Source: Gammaproteobacteria bacterium (GTDB lineage Bacteria > Pseudomonadota > Gammaproteobacteria > Pseudomonadales > Ketobacteraceae). From it: 64,000 nucleotides of DNA. Numbering within the stretch: the stretch's first letter is position 1; each line of letters begins with the position of its first letter. The stretch spans positions 1-64,000 of the forward strand of contig JABLXQ010000022.1 of the NCBI GenBank assembly GCA_013178375.1, given 5' to 3'. Positions 59,577 to 64,000 of this stretch are shown here, piece by piece. The notes under the pieces were generated by a model that did no database searches, was not told the origin of the DNA, and worked only from the letters and a program-made list of their open reading frames with translations. The position numbers and the translations under genes were made by a program.

Positions 59577-61370
59577 ATGGGTTCTGGCGACACAACACAA
59601 ATCAGTACGCTTTCCAGACGAAAATTCATGGGTGCTGCGTTGGCGACAGCAGCAGCCGGAAGCGTTCTGCCTGGTTGCAAATTTGTTGCAGGTTCGGGCA
59701 GCAACACCATTCCCGAACCGCCCAATTTTCCGGCGGGAATTCAGCTGTTCCAGCAAGGCTTCATCAACTGGGCGCGGGAAACCAAAGTGGCCGGCGTGTG
59801 GTCCTGCTCGCCCAATAACGGCGCCGACGTGGTGACGCTGGCGAACTGGGCCAAAGCCCACAACTATCGTCTGCGCCCTTTCGGCACCGGTCACGGTTTT
59901 GCGCCCACCCTGATTCCCCGGGGTGACAGCGGGCAAAACGTAGTGCTGGTGCACACGCACGACTTTATCAACCAGATCACTGTGAATGCGGACGACGAAA
60001 TCAAATCCGTCACCTGTGGCGCTGGCGCCTACATCGAAGATATTTGCGCGGAGCTGGAAGCGTACGACCTCGGCTTTTACCACACTCCCGCACCGGGTGG
60101 CGTTACGGTGGCCGGCGCGCTGGCAATGAACGTTCACGGCGCAGCCATTCCCCAAAATGGCGAGACGCTGCAACCCGGTCACTCCTGGGGCACACTGAGC
60201 AATCTGGTGCTGGAAATGACCGCCGTGGTGTGGGATGCGGAACAGGATCAATACGTGCTGAAAACCTTCCAGCGCAACGATCCCGCCATCGGCCCTCTGC
60301 TCACCTGCCTGGCCCGCACCTTTATCACCGAAGTGAAAATGCAGGCCGGACCCAATCTGAAAATCCGCTGCCTGAGCCGCACCGACCTGACAGCGGACGA
60401 AGTGCTGGCGATGCCGGATGTGCAAACGGAAAATTCCTTTGCCAACCTGACCGAACAATACGGCACGGTCGACATCATTTACTATCCGCACAATTCGAAA
60501 GGCGTGTGCTGGATCAAGACCTGGACGGTGGCAGCGGAAAAACCGGAAACGTCCCGCGAAGTACTGACGCCGTATGCGCTGTCGTCCAGCGTCAAGATGT
60601 CCCCTCTGGTGGCGGACACGTTGTCATCGGCACTGCGCACCTATCCCAAAACGATGGTGCCGTACTACAACAACCTGTCGGCCAACGGCGTCATCGATCT
60701 GATGGCCAACAATGATCCGGCCACCAGGATCAACGACATCTGGGGTTCGGCTTACACCACCACGCTGTATGTGCAGCCGCTGACGCCGCGCAAAACCGTG
60801 GCGGCCTGGGGCGTGATCGTGGCGCGGGAAAATCTGCAGCGGGCACTGGCCGAATTCTTCCAGTTCTTCAAGCAGCTGATTGCGGAATTCAAGAGTCGCG
60901 GCATGTACCCCTACACCGGCCCGTTCGAGCTGCGCGCCCACGGCCTGGAAAATCCCGCCGATGTGTTGATTCCCGGCGCTGTGGAACCGTTTCTGTCCGG
61001 CGCGCGTCCGCATCCGGATCATCCGGAGAAAGACACCGTCATCTGGTACGCGATCAACAACAACGTGGATCAACCGGCCGCCGCCGAATTCAACACGCGA
61101 CTGGAGCAATGGTTCCTGACCAACTTCCAGAGCTACGGCATCGTGCGCCCGGAATGGACCAAGTGCTACGCCTATACGGCCGATGGCCAATACGGTGGTG
61201 CCTATACGAATGATGAAGTGCTGCTGGAAACCTTCCCCAACACCTGGCGCGAGGGTTACCCCGCAGACCAGACCTGGGACGCCGCCGTCGCGCAGTTGAA
61301 TGCGCAGGATCCGCACCGCGTGTTTTCCAATACGTATCTGGACCGGCTGTTCGGAGTGACGGCGGAGTAA
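59577..61370 (+). CDS. Tat-exported FAD oxidase, type II cholesterol oxidase-like
   Basis: The protein has 597 residues. The N-terminus has the twin-arginine motif SRRKFMG (Arg14-Arg15), then LPGC with Cys34, so a Tat-exported lipoprotein is predicted. A PCMH-type FAD domain follows. RPFGTGHGFAPT contains His106, the place where flavin is covalently bound in the type II cholesterol oxidase of Brevibacterium. ITVNADDEIKSVTCGAGAYIEDIC and GGVTVAGALAMNVHGAAI are FAD-binding blocks. The C-terminal half resembles the cholesterol-oxidase substrate domain (WYAINNNVDQPAAAEFN near the end). Family assignment is confident. The sterol substrate is inference; vanillyl-alcohol-oxidase relatives are wider. 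AGAGGG lies nine bases before the ATG. Confidence 0.8.
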   Translation: MGSGDTTQISTLSRRKFMGAALATAAAGSVLPGCKFVAGSGSNTIPEPPNFPAGIQLFQQGFINWARETKVAGVWSCSPNNGADVVTLANWAKAHNYRLRPFGTGHGFAPTLIPRGDSGQNVVLVHTHDFINQITVNADDEIKSVTCGAGAYIEDICAELEAYDLGFYHTPAPGGVTVAGALAMNVHGAAIPQNGETLQPGHSWGTLSNLVLEMTAVVWDAEQDQYVLKTFQRNDPAIGPLLTCLARTFITEVKMQAGPNLKIRCLSRTDLTADEVLAMPDVQTENSFANLTEQYGTVDIIYYPHNSKGVCWIKTWTVAAEKPETSREVLTPYALSSSVKMSPLVADTLSSALRTYPKTMVPYYNNLSANGVIDLMANNDPATRINDIWGSAYTTTLYVQPLTPRKTVAAWGVIVARENLQRALAEFFQFFKQLIAEFKSRGMYPYTGPFELRAHGLENPADVLIPGAVEPFLSGARPHPDHPEKDTVIWYAINNNVDQPAAAEFNTRLEQWFLTNFQSYGIVRPEWTKCYAYTADGQYGGAYTNDEVLLETFPNTWREGYPADQTWDAAVAQLNAQDPHRVFSNTYLDRLFGVTAE

Positions 61371-61375
61371 CCGCG

Positions 61376-62038
61376 CTAAACGATTGGCGCCGACCGGGAA
61401 CGCAGTTCCTGGATGGCGCCTTTCACCATGACGGAGCAGACCTCCACCAGGATATCCTGGGGGATACTGTAATCCCCCAGCATCCACTGCACGGCCATGG
61501 CGGCGCTGGCACCATTGATGGCCATGGCAAGACTGTGGAGGAATTCATCGGTGACGTTGAGATCCGGATGGTCGAGCCGGATAAGCATGGCGGACATTTC
61601 CGTGCTGATCCGCGTGTGATAGTGGTGCAGGCTGGTGACCCGCTCGCTGCCGGCCATGCTTTCGATGTGCAGCACCCGCACCAGCCGTTCGTTGCGCATG
61701 GCGGTAAAGTACACGTCGAGAGAAGCCCGGGAACGACCCTCCAGATCCTGCGGCATGTGCGGCACTTTCTCCATGAAAACTTCGCGCCAGCGGTTGTTCT
61801 CGCGTTCGTACACGGCGCAAAACAGGGCTTCCGTGTCGGTGAAGGATTCGTAGAAGTAACGTTCGGTCAAACCCGCAGCCTTGCACAGGACACGCACCGT
61901 GGCGCCGCGCAAACCCACCGTGCCAAATACTTCCAGGCCAGCCTCCAGAAAACGCTCGCGCCGTTCATCGACGCGCTCGGATTCGCTGAGGCCACCATAC
62001 GTGCGGCTTGATGATTTCTTGTTCGAGGTAGATGTCAT
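61376..62038 (-). CDS. TetR-family transcriptional regulator
   Basis: The protein has 220 residues. A Ser/Lys-rich N-terminal arm precedes the helix-turn-helix (RRERFLEAGLEVFGTVGLRGATVRVLCKAAGLTERYFYESFTDTEALFCAVYE), which is the TetR signature with the YFYxxF hinge. The C-terminal ligand domain is helix-rich and not assignable. It converges with the FAD oxidase gene, six bases away. A GACATC-AACC-GATGTC palindrome precedes its own start, and similar TGACA/TGTCA sites precede the hydrolase gene, so it probably controls both. Confidence 0.9.
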   Translation of the reverse strand: MTSTSNKKSSSRTYGGLSESERVDERRERFLEAGLEVFGTVGLRGATVRVLCKAAGLTERYFYESFTDTEALFCAVYERENNRWREVFMEKVPHMPQDLEGRSRASLDVYFTAMRNERLVRVLHIESMAGSERVTSLHHYHTRISTEMSAMLIRLDHPDLNVTDEFLHSLAMAINGASAAMAVQWMLGDYSIPQDILVEVCSVMVKGAIQELRSRSAPIV

Positions 62039-62076
62039 GCCGCAATTTGACTACAAACTGCCACCTGCCGTAAAGC

Positions 62077-62092
62077 GACATCAACCGATGTC
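62077..62092. promoter_or_regulatory. Palindromic operator upstream of the TetR gene
   Basis: GACATC-AACC-GATGTC, a perfect 6-bp-arm inverted repeat with a 4-base spacer, lies 39 bases before the TetR start. Spacing and outer bases match the 57162-57179 site (GACAAC-AATG-GTTGTC). Confidence 0.5.
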
Positions 62093-62269
62093 ATGTTCAC
62101 TGAAGCAGGGTAACCCGCCAGTCACCAACACCTGAGCGTCGAGCCTTCCTCACGGGCATGCCACCGCCCTCCGACATTTTCCCGCCCGTGCATTTTTTAT
62201 ATCACAATCAATGCGGAACGTTCGTACTGCGCTATATTCAACTGCAAATTAGAAGAAACCGGGAACCGC

Positions 62270-64000
62270 ATGCAGCGCTTCGCAACCGCCAGCCTGGCAC
62301 TGGCGCTGTTCAGCCATTTCGCATCCGCTGACGATACGCACGTCATCGCGGCAGCCGATCTGTGGGACATGCCACTGGAAGAACTGATGCTCGTCCCGGT
62401 CAGCACCGTCTCAACCGGCACGCCCACTCCCGTCTCCCGGGCTGCCTCCAGCGTCACTGTCATCAGCCGCGCCGACATCGCCGCCATGGGTGCCACCGAC
62501 ATTGATCAGGTGCTGGAAACCGTGCCCGGCCTGCATGTCACCCGCTCGAGCCAGTCTGGCTTCGGTCGCTACATCTTTCGCGGCATCGCCTCGGCCTACA
62601 ACCCGGAAGCCCTCGTCATGTTCAACGGCATTCCGCTGAAAACCCTGTTCAGCGGTTCCCGTAGCAACGTCTGGGGTGGCATGCCGGTGAAAGCCATCGA
62701 ACGCATTGAAGTGATCCGGGGGCCGGGTTCTGCTCTTTATGGCGCCGACGCCTTTGCCGGGGTGATCAACATCGTCACCCGCAGCGGCCGCGACATGGAA
62801 GGCAGCAATGCCGGCGTGCGTGCGGGCAGCTTCGACACCTGGGGTGCCTGGACCGAACAACGGATCGATTTCGACAACGCCGTACTGGGCCTGGTGGCGG
62901 AATACGAGGACAGCAACGGCGCCCGGGAAACCATTCACAGCGATGCCCAGACCCTGCTCGACGGCTTCACCGGCACTGATGCGTCCCTCGCCCCCGGCCC
63001 GCTCAACATCGGCCGCCAGTCCACCGACCTGCGGCTGGATCTGGCCAGCGGCCCCTGGCAGGCCCGCCTCGGCTATCAGGCGCGCGACAACGTGGGCTCG
63101 TTTGCCGGTATTGCCAGCGCCCTCGATCCATCGGGCCTGTTCAGCAGCGACCGCATCACCGGCGACATCGGTTTCATGCAGGAACAGTTCCGGCCAGACT
63201 GGGATCTGCAGGCCACGCTGAGCGTCCTGCACCTGACCCAGGAAGCCGATCGCGACAGCCGCCTGTTTCCGCCCGGCGCCAATCCCGGCACCGGCGTGTT
63301 TCCCGAGGGCCTGATCGGCAACCCTTCCTACTGGGAAAACCAGGCCCGCGCTGATGTCGCCACCGCCTACTACGGCTTCGAAACCCATATCCTGCGGCTG
63401 GGCAGCGGCTACTACTGGGGCGACATCTACAAAGTGCACGAAACCAAGAATTTCGGCCCATTTCTGAACCCGCTGCCTGGCGGCCTCACCGATGTCAGCG
63501 ACACGCCGGACGCCTTTCTGCAGGAAGGGCAGCGCACCTCCGGCTATGTGTTCCTGCAGGACGAATGGCGCCTGCACGAACACTCGGCGCTCACCAGCGG
63601 CGTCCGCTACGACCACTACTCCGATTTCGGCGACACCACCAACCCCCGGGTCGCCCTGGTCCACGAATGGCGGCCCGAACTGTCCACCCGCCTGAGTTAC
63701 GGCCGCGCCTTCCACGCCCCCACCTTCGTCGACCTGTATGCCACCAACAACCCGGTGGGATTGGGCAATCCGAAGCTGGAACCCGAAGTCATCGATACCT
63801 GGGAGCTGTCATTGCACCATCAGCCGCGCCCGGATCTGGGCTACAGCCTGACCGGTTTCAGCTACCGCATCGACGATGCCATCACTTACGTGGGCACCCA
63901 GGCTGCCAATGCCGGTCAGCGCAAGGGCCGGGGCGGCGAACTGGAAGGTACCTGGCAGCCGCTGCCTGCCCTGCGGCTGGTAGCGAACTACAGCTACCAG
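62270..64000 (+). CDS. TonB-dependent receptor, 3'-truncated by the window edge
   Basis: The gene runs open to the end of the window (577 codons). A signal peptide (QRFATASLALALFSHFASA) is followed by a short N-terminal segment (DLWDMPLEELMLVPVSTVST) in place of a long signalling domain. The plug domain shows VTVISRADIAAMGATDIDQVLETVPGLHV, FRGIASAYNPEALVMFNGIPL and IEVIRGPGSALYGADAFAGVINIVTRSG, all standard. Barrel strands follow. Such receptors take up siderophores, heme, vitamin B12 or other large molecules with TonB energy. No substrate can be assigned. GGGAA seven bases before the ATG supports the start. Confidence 0.93.
   Translation, partial: MQRFATASLALALFSHFASADDTHVIAAADLWDMPLEELMLVPVSTVSTGTPTPVSRAASSVTVISRADIAAMGATDIDQVLETVPGLHVTRSSQSGFGRYIFRGIASAYNPEALVMFNGIPLKTLFSGSRSNVWGGMPVKAIERIEVIRGPGSALYGADAFAGVINIVTRSGRDMEGSNAGVRAGSFDTWGAWTEQRIDFDNAVLGLVAEYEDSNGARETIHSDAQTLLDGFTGTDASLAPGPLNIGRQSTDLRLDLASGPWQARLGYQARDNVGSFAGIASALDPSGLFSSDRITGDIGFMQEQFRPDWDLQATLSVLHLTQEADRDSRLFPPGANPGTGVFPEGLIGNPSYWENQARADVATAYYGFETHILRLGSGYYWGDIYKVHETKNFGPFLNPLPGGLTDVSDTPDAFLQEGQRTSGYVFLQDEWRLHEHSALTSGVRYDHYSDFGDTTNPRVALVHEWRPELSTRLSYGRAFHAPTFVDLYATNNPVGLGNPKLEPEVIDTWELSLHHQPRPDLGYSLTGFSYRIDDAITYVGTQAANAGQRKGRGGELEGTWQPLPALRLVANYSYQ

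Noticed and set aside
1-64000. tRNA, rRNA or CRISPR array
   Set aside because: No cloverleaf with CCA-type end, rRNA-like sequence or regularly spaced direct repeats was seen when reading intergenic regions. A dedicated scan was not possible.

Overview
The window looks like chromosomal DNA of a gammaproteobacterium. Three gene neighbourhoods point to the Pseudomonadales/Oceanospirillales range: a PilZ-like gene, a fimX homologue, serB and parC in Pseudomonas-like order; efp flanked by both of its lysylation genes, epmA and epmB; and a complete suf operon under an Rrf2 regulator. FabA, neutral ceramidase-like, cholesterol-oxidase-like and long-chain acyl-CoA dehydrogenase-like proteins suggest a lipid-using, possibly marine hydrocarbonoclastic relative (Alcanivorax/Ketobacter/Marinobacter type). 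The genus is inference. No rRNA, tRNA or CRISPR array was seen.

Layout. 1-0.97 kb: right part of an IS3-family element whose transposase is broken by one extra base. 1.2-6.8 kb: a visibly A+T-richer surface-polysaccharide island (two exported proteins, an O-antigen ligase/polymerase-like protein, an acyltransferase). 6.96-12.5 kb: a decayed phosphomannomutase (manB) relic, then manC, a polysaccharide deacetylase and two glycosyltransferases, all on the minus strand. 12.7-15.4 kb: epmA, efp, epmB. 15.6-24.8 kb: PilZ-like gene, fimX homologue, serB, a Bax-like glucosaminidase, a small conserved protein and parC. 25-29.5 kb: outer-membrane protein, ceramidase-like enzyme, a small membrane protein and fabA.

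29.4-40.7 kb is a dense signalling region, nearly all on the minus strand. In transcription order it holds a YfiR-like periplasmic protein, a histidine kinase with a CHASE8-like sensor, a single-domain response regulator, a REC-GGDEF-EAL protein, a probable outer-membrane protein, a solute-binding lipoprotein and a membrane PAS-PAS-GGDEF-EAL protein. An HDOD-GAF protein lies upstream. Two recognisable periplasmic-sensor-to-c-di-GMP logics, YfiR/YfiN and NspS/MbaA, appear here in rearranged forms. This is the best candidate for an undescribed system in the window.

40.9-43.9 kb: a 43-residue membrane protein missed by length cut-offs, an alpha/beta hydrolase, an M48 lipoprotein protease and the SUF regulator. 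44.1-50.2 kb: sufB-C-D-S-A-T-E for Fe-S assembly. A 128-bp nested inverted-repeat element follows. 50.4-54.8 kb: an exported protein, a 7TM-GGDEF-EAL protein, the lipocalin blc and phhB. 55-57 kb: acyl-CoA dehydrogenase. 57.2-62.1 kb: a lipoprotein CocE-type hydrolase, a Tat-exported FAD oxidase resembling type II cholesterol oxidase and a TetR regulator, with related palindromes at the promoters. The window ends inside a TonB-dependent receptor gene.
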